From RGIG4034 sp045628945 (lineage in GTDB: Bacteria; Bacillota; Clostridia; Lachnospirales; Lachnospiraceae): a stretch of DNA of 64,000 nucleotides. The notes under the pieces were generated by a model. It saw only the letters and a program-made list of their open reading frames with translations, was not told the origin of the DNA and ran no database searches. The stretch's first letter is position 1. Each line of letters begins with the position of its first letter. A program made the translations under genes and the position numbers. Below, piece after piece: positions 16,532 to 24,128 of this stretch. Location: positions 20,420-84,419 of the forward strand of contig JAZQQG010000022.1 in assembly GCA_045628945.1 (NCBI GenBank), read 5' to 3'.

Positions 16532-17635
16532 TTGGATAGTAACATGAATAAGGAATGGAAAATAAGAGGCTTCAACGATGCTCAGATCGAAGAGTTGAGG
16601 TTGGGCATTCTGGCTAATCAGGATACTTCTTCCTATGAGAAGCCGGAGGTGCCCTGGTATTGTATGCGTGAGATGCGCTACGGCATCCAACTGGGCTATA
16701 ATGCCGAGGATCTTCTGCGGGAGTTTGATTGGACGCAGGTAGAGCAGATTCGCCTGGGCATTGCCGGGCAGGTGGATGTGAAGTGCTATAAGAGCCGGGA
16801 GTATCTTGCTCCTCAGATGGAAGAGATTCGATTGGGGTTAGAAGCCGGTATCGACGCATCCATCTATGCGAAACCCGAATACGATTGGTACCAGATGAAG
16901 GAATTGCGTCTTGCCCTTGAGAACGGACAATCTGTGGAGAAGATGTTAAATCCTTCCTATTCTGCGAAATTAATGCGCCTGATTCGGGAGAAGGCAGACA
17001 ATAATCCGGAGATTATCACGCTGGCAGAAAGAGGATACCGGCCCGAGGTCATCGAGGTTTTGATGGATGCAAAGGGGCGCGGTATCGATCTGGCACACTA
17101 TGCGGAGGCTCGTTACGATGCCGATCAATTGAGTGAGATTCTGGATGCTTTTGAGCATGGAATCGATTTGACGGACTATTTAAAGCCGGAGCTCTACGGA
17201 ACGCAGCTTCATGAGATTCGCATGGGCCTTGAGAGCGGAGTGGACGTGTCACTTTATTGCGACGGTTCCTACAATTGGTTTCAGATGCAGGAGATTCGTA
17301 TCGGTCTGGAAGAAAGACTGGACGTATCCTACTATCTGCATTCTTATTTCAATTATCAGCAGATGCGACAGATTCGTTTCGGACTTGAGGCCGATTTGGA
17401 TGTGAGTCGTTATGCGAATTTCCGATATAATGCGAAGCAGATGGAAGAACTGCGAAGACACCTCGAGGAGGAAGAGAATTCCGAGCCGAGTAATGAATTC
17501 AATGAGGCACAGACCAGAGAAATTCTCTGTGGATTGGAAGCCGGCATTGATGTGTCGTCCTATGCGGATCCTTCCATTTCGGCGGAAGAGATGTTCCGAA
17601 TCCGTACTTCTTTGATGGGAGGCGGACGCGTATGA
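16532..17635 (+). CDS. Protein of tandem 26-residue QMxEIRxGLExGxDVSxY repeats, unknown function
   Basis: About 367 residues, consisting almost entirely of some 14 units of 25-26 residues with the pattern x-Y-x3-Q-M-x-E-I-R-x-G-L-E-x-G-I-D-V-S-x-Y-A-x-P. Clear units include QMEEIRLGLEAGIDASIYAKP and QLHEIRMGLESGVDVSLY; the middle units (about residues 150-200) are degenerate. There is no signal peptide or membrane segment, so it is probably cytoplasmic. Such regular helical repeats often form a curved scaffold for binding partners; that is inference. The likely start is TTG 16532, with AAGGGGAG nine bases ahead; ATG 16544 is an alternative with a poorly placed ribosome site. The last four bases overlap the next gene (ATGA), so the two are co-translated. 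I do not know a function for this family. Confidence 0.75.
   Translation: MDSNMNKEWKIRGFNDAQIEELRLGILANQDTSSYEKPEVPWYCMREMRYGIQLGYNAEDLLREFDWTQVEQIRLGIAGQVDVKCYKSREYLAPQMEEIRLGLEAGIDASIYAKPEYDWYQMKELRLALENGQSVEKMLNPSYSAKLMRLIREKADNNPEIITLAERGYRPEVIEVLMDAKGRGIDLAHYAEARYDADQLSEILDAFEHGIDLTDYLKPELYGTQLHEIRMGLESGVDVSLYCDGSYNWFQMQEIRIGLEERLDVSYYLHSYFNYQQMRQIRFGLEADLDVSRYANFRYNAKQMEELRRHLEEEENSEPSNEFNEAQTREILCGLEAGIDVSSYADPSISAEEMFRIRTSLMGGGRV
16592..17620 (+). repeat. Coding tandem repeat, 78-bp period (26 residues)
   Basis: The protein repeats translate to a 78-base period, with the CAG-ATG-x-GAG-ATT-CG core recurring (for example near 16815, 17284 and 17358). The DNA units have diverged at third positions, unlike the infB repeat, which suggests age and selection on protein sequence rather than recent expansion. 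Confidence 0.7.
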
Positions 17636-18993
17636 GTGATGTGTTGAATCTCTTGCTGTCGAACGGTAGTTCCGTAACGGTTTCTCCCGATGAGATGCGC
17701 GCGGCATTATTCTTGGTTCCACCCGCCGGAGCTTCCTTGCAGGAGGAGGACATTGTCGCATTTCTTGCGCATCACGGAGTCACCCGCGGTATCGATCATG
17801 CACTGATTGCCGAGATGCTTCGGGCAGAACGCTTTAATCGTATGATGACGGTAGCGTATGGTATTGAGAGCGAGGCCGGAGAAGAAGGCTATTTTGAATT
17901 CTTTTTTGCAACGGAGTTCGATTCCGAGCCCACCAGAGTGGGAGACGGTCCCGTGGATTTTAGCACGATGAAGGTGTTCGAGCCGGTGACCAAGGGACAG
18001 AAAATCTGCGAATATCATAAAGCGACAAGCGGCAAAATGGGTTACACGGTAACCGGAAAACTGTTACTTCCCAAACGAGGGAAGGATCGTCCTGCGATTC
18101 GTGGATCGAAGTTTCTATTAAACGAGGATGGTACAATCTATACCGCACAGACGGACGGGCGTATTGTTTATACTTCCGGACAGATGATTGTTTCGGCGAT
18201 GATGGATCACGAGGGAGATCTTCCGGAGGATTTTGGCCCGATACGCTTTGACGGGGATGTGCATATCAGTGGCAATGTTCCCAATAACGCGGTAATCTAT
18301 GCGACCGGTATGGTGATTATCGACGGCAATGTCGGAGATGCTGAGATTATGGCCGGTAAGGATGTGCTGATTCGCGGTATGATGGAAGGCAATGGCAAGG
18401 CAAAAGTCGTTGCGGAAGACGGCGATGTTTATGGAATGACCTTTGATCATGTATCGATTAAGTGCTCCGGCAAACTCCTTACGAATTCGTTGGTCGATTG
18501 TACGGTAGATTCCGAAGCCTCTGTGGAGGTCTGCGGACAGGTTGGTACCGTAATCGGCGGTAAAATCTATGCGTTCCGCCGAATCGAAGTAAGCATTGCC
18601 GGGGATGAACCTGCGTCGGATACTCTTTTGCAGGTGGGAATGCGCGAAAACTCGGACGAGACTGCTTTGAATTATCGAAGACAGCTGGATAAGATTGATT
18701 CTGAGCTGGTTATTTTTGAGAAGGCGATGATCAGTCAGCCGGCTCTCCGGGGCCAGATTGTTCAGGCCATGGATATTAAGAAGGAAGAAAAGAACCATAT
18801 TCAGGAGGCACTTCGTACGTTGGCGGAACAGCGGGAATTGTCTCAGGAGTCGGCCATTGCGATTCGGGGAACGATACATCCTCGGGTTACGGTATGTGTC
18901 AATGGTTATACGATGATGCCCATGCGAAGCTTAAGCCAGGTGATTTTTACCGAAAAGGATGAGCATATCAGCATGAATAAGATTATGGCATAG
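17632..18993 (+). CDS. DUF342 / FapA-family polymer-forming protein
   Basis: A 453-residue protein of the FapA (flagellar assembly protein A, DUF342) family. The N-terminal part is variable; the middle (about residues 195-320) is a right-handed beta-helix-like stretch rich in Gly-Asp-Val turns (GDVHISGNVPNNAVIYATG, VIIDGNVGDAEIMAGKDVLIRG, KVVAEDGDVYG), followed by a predicted coiled coil (DKIDSELVIFEKAM to ALRTLAEQRELS) and a short C-terminal beta tail with GTIHPRVTVCVNG. In Vibrio, FapA affects polar flagellar placement, but many family members lie outside flagellar loci. The start overlaps the repeat protein stop by four bases, implying coupled translation and a shared job. No flagellar structural genes are nearby. 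Confidence 0.85.
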   Translation: MSDVLNLLLSNGSSVTVSPDEMRAALFLVPPAGASLQEEDIVAFLAHHGVTRGIDHALIAEMLRAERFNRMMTVAYGIESEAGEEGYFEFFFATEFDSEPTRVGDGPVDFSTMKVFEPVTKGQKICEYHKATSGKMGYTVTGKLLLPKRGKDRPAIRGSKFLLNEDGTIYTAQTDGRIVYTSGQMIVSAMMDHEGDLPEDFGPIRFDGDVHISGNVPNNAVIYATGMVIIDGNVGDAEIMAGKDVLIRGMMEGNGKAKVVAEDGDVYGMTFDHVSIKCSGKLLTNSLVDCTVDSEASVEVCGQVGTVIGGKIYAFRRIEVSIAGDEPASDTLLQVGMRENSDETALNYRRQLDKIDSELVIFEKAMISQPALRGQIVQAMDIKKEEKNHIQEALRTLAEQRELSQESAIAIRGTIHPRVTVCVNGYTMMPMRSLSQVIFTEKDEHISMNKIMA

Positions 18994-18995
18994 AA

Positions 18996-19022
18996 GGAAC
19001 CGTTTCAAACGGTGGGTTTTTG
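18996..19022 (+). terminator. Weak terminator-like hairpin after the DUF342 gene
   Basis: ACCGTT and AACGGT form a 6-bp stem with loop TCA, followed by GGG and five T residues. The T-run is offset by three bases, so termination, if any, is probably partial. Confidence 0.35.
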
Positions 19023-19064
19023 CCCTCTGGGGAACGGGATACAGAGAAAAACGGAGGTGGGAGA

Positions 19065-20132
19065 ATGGGTAAGACGATTCTGATTGTAGATGATGTGGAG
19101 ATTAATCGCACCCTGCTAAAAAGAATCTTCATGGACCGATATGATGTCTTAGAAGCCGAGAACGGTGTGCAGGCGTTGGAAATCATTCATCGTGAAAAAG
19201 AGAATCTGATTGCGGTTCTTCTGGATGTGATCATGCCGGAATTGGACGGTTTCGGCGTATTGGATGATATGCGTGAGAGGGGCTTTATCAAGACGATTCC
19301 GGTCATTCTGATTACCGGAGATTCTTCCAAAGAGAATCAGCATCTCGCTTTTGAGAAGGGGGCGGTTGAGGTAATCAGTAAGCCCTACGATGCGTATCTG
19401 ACGAAGAAACGTGTCGAGAATATGGTGGACCTCTATTCCTACAAGAACAATCTTGAAAAAGCATTGGACGACAAGGTGCGAGAGATTCAGCAGAAGAATG
19501 AGCAGTTAAGCGAGATGAACTCGAAGGTTGTCAATACGATGGCAACGATTACGGAGTTCCGTGATGCGGAGTCCGGACAGCATATTCAGCGTGTTCGTGA
19601 GTTTACCCGTATTCTGGTTCATTCCCTGGCGGAACACTATCCGGAGTATGGTCTGACTCCCGAGAAGATGGAACTGATTGTGGAAGCTTCCGTGCTTCAT
19701 GATGTCGGAAAGATTGCAATCCCGGACAGTATTCTGTTAAAGCCTGCAAAACTGACCTCCGACGAGTTCGAGATTATGAAGTGTCATGCCGAGAAGGGCT
19801 GTGATATTCTGGATCGTGTCTGCCCGACGGACAACGAGGAATACACGGCAACCTGCAAGGAGATTGCACATTACCATCATGAGAAATATGACGGAAAAGG
19901 CTATCCGGAGGGCTTAAAGGGGGATGATATTCCGATCAGTGCCCAGGTGGTATCGTTGACCGATGCCTATGATGCCCTGATCAGTGAACGTGTATATAAG
20001 CGTGCTTACAGTACCTCGGAAGCCTATGCAATGATTATCGGCGGCGAGTGCGGAACCTTTAATCCCAAGATTCTGGATTGCTTTATGTTGGAGCGTTCGG
20101 CGTTCGAGGAAAGAGCGGCACAGATCATCTAA
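19065..20132 (+). CDS. Response regulator with HD-GYP output domain
   Basis: A 355-residue cytoplasmic two-component regulator that probably degrades cyclic di-GMP. The N-terminal receiver domain has the acidic pair IVDD, the phosphorylation Asp in VLLDVIMPE and the lysine in ISKPYD. A coiled coil (DDKVREIQQKNEQLSEMNSK) leads to the HD-GYP domain: HDVGKIAIPD, then HHEKYDGKGYP, with all signature residues. The start is ATG 19065, with GGAGGTG just upstream. It lies 71 bases after the DUF342 gene and may share its transcript. No sensor kinase is adjacent, so its partner is unknown. Confidence 0.92.
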   Translation: MGKTILIVDDVEINRTLLKRIFMDRYDVLEAENGVQALEIIHREKENLIAVLLDVIMPELDGFGVLDDMRERGFIKTIPVILITGDSSKENQHLAFEKGAVEVISKPYDAYLTKKRVENMVDLYSYKNNLEKALDDKVREIQQKNEQLSEMNSKVVNTMATITEFRDAESGQHIQRVREFTRILVHSLAEHYPEYGLTPEKMELIVEASVLHDVGKIAIPDSILLKPAKLTSDEFEIMKCHAEKGCDILDRVCPTDNEEYTATCKEIAHYHHEKYDGKGYPEGLKGDDIPISAQVVSLTDAYDALISERVYKRAYSTSEAYAMIIGGECGTFNPKILDCFMLERSAFEERAAQII

Positions 20133-20140
20133 AATAAGTA

Positions 20141-20169
20141 TTTACAAGCGCATTGGTCCGTGATATACT
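20141..20169 (+). promoter_or_regulatory. Promoter of rpsO
   Basis: -35 TTTACA at 20141-20146, a 17-nt spacer, and -10 TATACT at 20164-20169. It gives a leader of about 87 nt. It starts nine bases after the stop of the preceding gene. Confidence 0.8.
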
Positions 20170-20194
20170 GATTCAGTGTGAAATTAGCCAAACT

Positions 20195-20217
20195 CAGATT
20201 CGGGACACTCCGACCTG
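20195..20217 (+). promoter_or_regulatory. Hairpin in the rpsO leader
   Basis: CAG-AT-TCGG pairs with CCGA-C-CTG around the loop GACACT, a 7-bp stem with a small internal loop. S15 is known to repress its own mRNA in several bacteria through leader structures. That this one is such a site is inference from position only. Confidence 0.35.
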
Positions 20218-20263
20218 TTTCTTAGTGAAGGCCACAATTATTATTTTTTAGGAGGAATCTAAT

Positions 20264-20530
20264 ATGATTACCAAAGAGAAGAAGACTGCTATTATGCAGG
20301 AATACGCAAGAACCGAAGGCGATACCGGTTCACCTGAGGTACAGATTGCAGTTCTTTCTGCAAGAATCGCAGAGCTTACCGAGCATCTTAAGAACCATCC
20401 CAAGGACAACCACTCCAGACGTGGTATGTACAAGATGGTAGGTCAGAGAAGAGGTCTTCTTGACTACCTTAAGAAAGTAGATATTGAGAGATATCGTGCA
20501 CTGGTTGAGAAGCTTGGTTTAAGAAAATAA
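20264..20530 (+). CDS. rpsO: 30S ribosomal protein S15
   Basis: Primary 16S rRNA-binding protein of the small-subunit platform. It has 88 residues, the exact family length with the initiator Met, and shows the conserved GDTGSPEVQIAVLSARI, HLKNHPKDNHSRRG and LLDYLKK patterns. A strong TAGGAGG lies ahead of ATG 20264. It has its own promoter and is followed by a terminator-like structure, then pnp, the conserved rpsO-pnp order. Confidence 0.97.
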   Translation: MITKEKKTAIMQEYARTEGDTGSPEVQIAVLSARIAELTEHLKNHPKDNHSRRGMYKMVGQRRGLLDYLKKVDIERYRALVEKLGLRK

Positions 20531-20537
20531 GATAGAA

Positions 20538-20599
20538 TGAAAGCGGATGATAAGATGTGCTCTTATTCGTGGGCGCAATGATTCCTCCGCTTTTTCTTT
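20538..20599 (+). terminator. Terminator-like structure after rpsO
   Basis: AAGCGGA and TCCGCTT close a long stem-loop with an inner stem ATAAG/CTTAT, followed by TTTTTCTTTT. The loop is long (about 38 bases), so it may be a leaky terminator allowing some reading into pnp. Confidence 0.55.
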
Positions 20600-20653
20600 T
20601 GTTAATGCAAAAATGCAATTTCGGCATGGCCGGGGTTGCTTTTTGATAGAGAA

Positions 20654-20690
20654 CCAATATTGGCAGGAATTCCTGCAAGGGCAGTCGCCC
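20654..20690 (+). promoter_or_regulatory. Three consecutive palindromes in the pnp leader
   Basis: CCAATATTGG (20654-20663), GCAGGAATTCCTGC (20663-20676) and GGGC-AGTC-GCCC (20679-20690) follow each other directly, ending 26 bases before pnp. In Escherichia coli, PNPase controls its own mRNA through an RNase III-cut leader hairpin; the arrangement here may serve a similar purpose, which is inference. Confidence 0.45.
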
Positions 20691-20715
20691 GAGAATGAAG
20701 AAAAGGAGAAATAAG

Positions 20716-22806
20716 ATGTACAAGAGCTATTCCATTGAGATTGGCGGACGCACCTTAAGAGCTGATATCGGCAGAGTATGTGCACAGGCCAATGGCGCTG
20801 CATTAATGCAGTATGGACAGACTACCGTTCTGTCAACCGTTACCGCTTCTGACAAGCCCAGAGACGGTATTGATTTCTTCCCCTTAAGCGTTGAGTATGA
20901 GGAGAAGTTATACGCTGTAGGTAAGGTTCCCGGAGGTTTCAATAAGCGTGAGGGTAAGGCATCTGAGAATGCTGTTCTTACCAGCCGTGTTATTGATCGT
21001 CCTATGAGACCTCTTTTCCCCAAGGACTATCGTAACGATGTTACGATTGATGCAATGGTTATGAGTGTTGATCCCGCGTGCCGTCCTGAGTTGACTGCAA
21101 TGATCGGTTCTGCACTGGTTACCTGCATTTCCGATATTCCTTTTGACGGTCCCTGTGCAATGACTCAGATCGGTATGATCGACGGTGAGTTCGTTGTGAA
21201 TCCTTCCCAGGAGCAGTGGAAGAAGGGAGATCTGAAGTTAACCGTAGCTTCTACCTTAGAGAAGGTTATTATGATCGAGGCCGGTGCTAACGAGATTCCC
21301 GAGGAAAAGATGATCGAAGCAATCTATATGGCACACGAGATCAACCAGAAGATTAACCGCTGGATTCTTGATATCGTTGCTGAGGTTGGTAAGCAGAAGC
21401 ATACCTACGAAAGCTGTGCAATTCCTGCGGAGTTATTCGAGGCTATGAAGGCGGTTGTATCTCCTGAAGAGATGGAGACTGCAGTATTCACTGATGAGAA
21501 GCAGGTTCGCGAGGCGAATATCAAGGAAGTTACCGCTAAGTTAGAGGCAGCTTTCGCAGATAAGGAAGATTGGCTGGCTATTCTTGGCGAAGCAATCTAT
21601 CAGTATGAGAAGAAGACGGTACGTAAGATGATTCTGAAGGATCATAAGCGTCCCGATGGTCGTGAAATCACCCAGATTCGTCCTCTTGCAGCTGAGGTAG
21701 ACATCGTTCCTCGTGTTCACGGTTCTGCAATGTTCACCCGTGGACAGACTCAGATCTGTGACATCACTACTCTGGCACCTCTTTCCGAGGCACAGAAGGT
21801 TGATGGTCTGGATGAGAATGTTACTTCCAAGAGATATATGCATCACTACAATTTCCCTGCATATTCTGTAGGTGAGACCAAGGTTAGCCGTGGACCCGGA
21901 CGTCGTGAGATCGGTCACGGTGCATTGGCTGAGCGTGCATTACTTCCTGTTCTTCCTTCTGAGGAAGAGTTCCCTTACACCATTCGTTGTGTATCCGAGA
22001 CCTTTGAGTCCAACGGTTCCACTTCCATGGGTTCCACCTGTGCTTCCTGTATGTCTCTGATGGCAGCCGGTGTTCCCATTAAGAGAATGGTAGCAGGTAT
22101 TTCCTGTGGTCTGGTTACCGGTGAGACCGACGACGATTTCGTTCTCCTTACTGATATTCAGGGTCTGGAAGACTTCTTTGGCGATATGGACTTCAAGGTA
22201 ACCGGTACTACCGAAGGTATTACCGCAATCCAGATGGATATTAAGATTCATGGTCTGACCCGTCCCATCGTAGAGGGTGCTATCGCAAGATGTCGTGAAG
22301 CTCGTATGTTCATTATGGACACCTGTATGAAGCCTGCAATCGCAGAGCCTCGTGCAACGGTTAACGAGTTCGCACCCAAGATTGTTCAGATTAAGATCGA
22401 TCCTGAGAAGATTGGTGAAGTTGTTGGTCAGCGTGGTAAGACCATCAACGCCATCATCGATCAGTGCGGCGTTAAGATTGATATTACTGATGACGGCGCT
22501 GTTAGCGTATGCGGTACCGACGCAGCCGGCATGGATAAGGCAATCGAGATGATTAAGACCATCGTTACCGATTTCGAGGAAGGCCAGATCTTCAAGGGTA
22601 AGGTCGTATCCATTAAGGAATTCGGTGCATTCATCGAGTTCGCTCCCGGTAAGGAAGGTATGGTTCATATTTCCAAGATTGCGAAGGAAAGAATCAACCA
22701 TGTTGAGGATGTTCTGACCTTAGGCGATATGGTTACTGTTGTATGTCTCGGAAAAGACAAGATGGGAAGAATCAGCTTCTCCATGAAGGACGTTCCTCAG
22801 CAGTAA
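20716..22806 (+). CDS. pnp: Polyribonucleotide nucleotidyltransferase (PNPase)
   Basis: PNPase degrades RNA 3' to 5' using phosphate. The protein has 696 residues: two RNase PH-like domains (the first with DFFPLSVEYEEKLYAVGKVPGGF, the second with AMFTRGQTQ and GSTSMGSTCASCMSL), joined by a helical linker, then a KH domain (IGEVVGQRGKTINAI) and an S1 domain (FKGKVVSIKEFGAFIEF). Active-site positions appear intact. ATG 20716 with AAGGAG seven bases ahead is preferred over the in-frame ATG at 20695. Codon use is noticeably biased, as in the glycolytic genes at the right edge, fitting high expression. It ends before a strong terminator. Confidence 0.97.
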   Translation: MYKSYSIEIGGRTLRADIGRVCAQANGAALMQYGQTTVLSTVTASDKPRDGIDFFPLSVEYEEKLYAVGKVPGGFNKREGKASENAVLTSRVIDRPMRPLFPKDYRNDVTIDAMVMSVDPACRPELTAMIGSALVTCISDIPFDGPCAMTQIGMIDGEFVVNPSQEQWKKGDLKLTVASTLEKVIMIEAGANEIPEEKMIEAIYMAHEINQKINRWILDIVAEVGKQKHTYESCAIPAELFEAMKAVVSPEEMETAVFTDEKQVREANIKEVTAKLEAAFADKEDWLAILGEAIYQYEKKTVRKMILKDHKRPDGREITQIRPLAAEVDIVPRVHGSAMFTRGQTQICDITTLAPLSEAQKVDGLDENVTSKRYMHHYNFPAYSVGETKVSRGPGRREIGHGALAERALLPVLPSEEEFPYTIRCVSETFESNGSTSMGSTCASCMSLMAAGVPIKRMVAGISCGLVTGETDDDFVLLTDIQGLEDFFGDMDFKVTGTTEGITAIQMDIKIHGLTRPIVEGAIARCREARMFIMDTCMKPAIAEPRATVNEFAPKIVQIKIDPEKIGEVVGQRGKTINAIIDQCGVKIDITDDGAVSVCGTDAAGMDKAIEMIKTIVTDFEEGQIFKGKVVSIKEFGAFIEFAPGKEGMVHISKIAKERINHVEDVLTLGDMVTVVCLGKDKMGRISFSMKDVPQQ

Positions 22807-22856
22807 AAATACCTGTGGTTGCAATCGTTTGATTGCGGCGATAAAAAAAGAAAAAG

Positions 22857-22886
22857 GAAGAGCTTCGGCATATGCCGAAGCTCTTT
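22857..22886 (+). terminator. Intrinsic terminator after pnp
   Basis: AAGAGCTTCGGCAT and ATGCCGAAGCTCTT form a fully symmetrical 28-base palindrome running into TTTTT. Pairing is perfect apart from the few bases that must form the loop. Confidence 0.9.
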
Positions 22887-22952
22887 TTGTCTTTGCGAAG
22901 AACATATAATAAAACAAAATATGGAATTCTTGCTTTTTCTTGGCATGAAATG

Positions 22953-22961
22953 TGTTATACT
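22953..22961 (+). promoter_or_regulatory. Extended -10 promoter ahead of the Rpn gene
   Basis: TGT directly before TATACT (22956-22961) makes a good extended -10; the -35 region is only T-rich. The resulting leader would be about 160 nt. Confidence 0.45.
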
Positions 22962-23125
22962 AATCTTAAGCAGATTTCTTAATTCTTATCTAAATACCTT
23001 TTTTTCTATTATCTATTCAATTCTGAAATTCCTGCTTACATTCACAACTTATTTTCATTACGTTTGGGCAGGGAGAGGGATAGAGTATTGATGTTCCTTT
23101 TAGTTTCCCTGCGGAAAGGAGCATT

Positions 23126-23980
23126 ATGAGAAACATGGAATTCAAGCGCTATGAGGACTTGACATTCACAGACGATTACCTGTTTGGCAAAATCATGCAG
23201 AACAGGGAACTTTGCAAGGAGGTACTGGAGTGTCTGCTACAACATCCGATTGGAGAACTTCGAACACCGGAGAGCCAGAGAGAATTTCGGTGCTTTGCGG
23301 ATGGGAAGCCCATTCGCCTCGATATCTATACGCAGGATGACACGGCCGTCTACGATGCCGAGATGCAGAACTTAAACCACCAAACCTTGGAGGAATTAGA
23401 CCTTCCCAAGCGTTCTCGTTTCTATCAGGCCTGCATGGATACAGACTTTTTGGAAAAAGGGGTATCTTATCGACGACTTCCGGAGAGCCAGATTATATTC
23501 ATATGCACCTTTGACCCTTTTGGAGGGAATCTTCCGATATATTCTCTTTGCACGAAATGCATAGAAGATGATACAATAAAAGTAGAAGATGGATTGAAGA
23601 GGTATTTTTTTAACTGTACCTATGAGGGGACGAATCTGGCGCCGGAGCTTAGAGATTTCTATAGATTCCTGCAGACCGGAGAGAGTGGGAACACTGCGCT
23701 AACAAGGAGATTAAGTCACGAGGTCAGTCAGGCAAGGCGCAACGAGGAGTGGAGGAGTGATTACATGAAGGAACGATTGCATGATTATGATATGAGAGAA
23801 GAAGGCCGGGCGATTGGCCGAGAGGAAGGGATTGAAATTGGTCGGGCAGAGTCGGCTGACCGAATTCATGAACTGGAATGTGAACAGACCACTTCGAATA
23901 CGCGTATTCAGGAACTGGAAGCGTTACTTGTTAAAAACCATATCGAGATTCCGGAACGGAAGCACAAGGCAGAAGAATAA
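23126..23980 (+). CDS. Rpn family recombination-promoting nuclease / putative transposase
   Basis: A 284-residue PD-(D/E)XK-fold protein of the Rpn/PDDEXK-transposase family. The N-terminal TFTDDYLFGKIM, the central active-site region KPIRLDIYTQDD...YDAEMQ (Asp and Glu-x-Gln present) and LPKRSRFYQACMD match the family. The C-terminal end has the usual GRxxGREEGxxIG charged repeats and a short coiled coil. Rpn proteins in Escherichia coli are DNA endonucleases; in Clostridia many copies exist per genome, usually without visible insertion-sequence ends, and I see none here. AAGGAG lies five bases ahead of ATG 23126. It is a single-gene unit ending in a terminator. Confidence 0.88.
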   Translation: MRNMEFKRYEDLTFTDDYLFGKIMQNRELCKEVLECLLQHPIGELRTPESQREFRCFADGKPIRLDIYTQDDTAVYDAEMQNLNHQTLEELDLPKRSRFYQACMDTDFLEKGVSYRRLPESQIIFICTFDPFGGNLPIYSLCTKCIEDDTIKVEDGLKRYFFNCTYEGTNLAPELRDFYRFLQTGESGNTALTRRLSHEVSQARRNEEWRSDYMKERLHDYDMREEGRAIGREEGIEIGRAESADRIHELECEQTTSNTRIQELEALLVKNHIEIPERKHKAEE

Positions 23981-24012
23981 TAAAATCCGAGCAAATTATG
24001 AAGGACACAGAG

Positions 24013-24045
24013 GGAATGCGTAACTGTTTACGTGTTCCTTTTTTT
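24013..24045 (+). terminator. Intrinsic terminator after the Rpn gene
   Basis: GGAATGCGTAA pairs with TTACGTGTTCC (11 bp, two G-U pairs) around a short loop and is followed by seven T residues. Confidence 0.85.
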
Positions 24046-24087
24046 ATGGTTTATGGAGAATACACTATTGTTTTTTGAAAATATGAG

Positions 24088-24093
24088 TATAAT
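24088..24093 (+). promoter_or_regulatory. Probable -10 box of the membrane HD-GYP gene
   Basis: A perfect TATAAT lies 36 bases before the start codon. The -35 position has only a weak match in a T-rich stretch, so confidence is low. Confidence 0.4.
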
Positions 24094-24128
24094 AGATGGG
24101 GGGATACATTGTAGACAAGAGGTAGAAA

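Larger units (their letters stand above)
22807..23125 (+). other. 320-base AT-rich intergenic region between pnp and the Rpn gene
   Basis: It holds a small hairpin GCAATC/GATTGC (about 22821-22836), the pnp terminator (22857-22886), an extended -10 promoter at about 22953-22961, and then some 150 bases of very AT-rich sequence without a convincing gene. Just before the Rpn start, GCAGGGA (23068-23074) can pair with TCCCTGC (23106-23112), only a few bases ahead of the ribosome binding site AAAGGAG. A 90-codon open frame here crosses the terminator and is not considered real. Confidence 0.6.

Noticed and set aside
21940..22701. 253-codon - strand frame inside pnp
   Set aside because: The + strand frame is an intact, highly conserved PNPase; the opposite frame has no independent support.
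22819..23091. 90-codon frame between pnp and the Rpn gene
   Set aside because: It crosses the pnp terminator and the next promoter, lacks a ribosome site and translates to AT-rich noise.
23126..23980. Insertion sequence around the Rpn gene
   Set aside because: No terminal inverted repeats or target duplication could be found; the family often stands alone.
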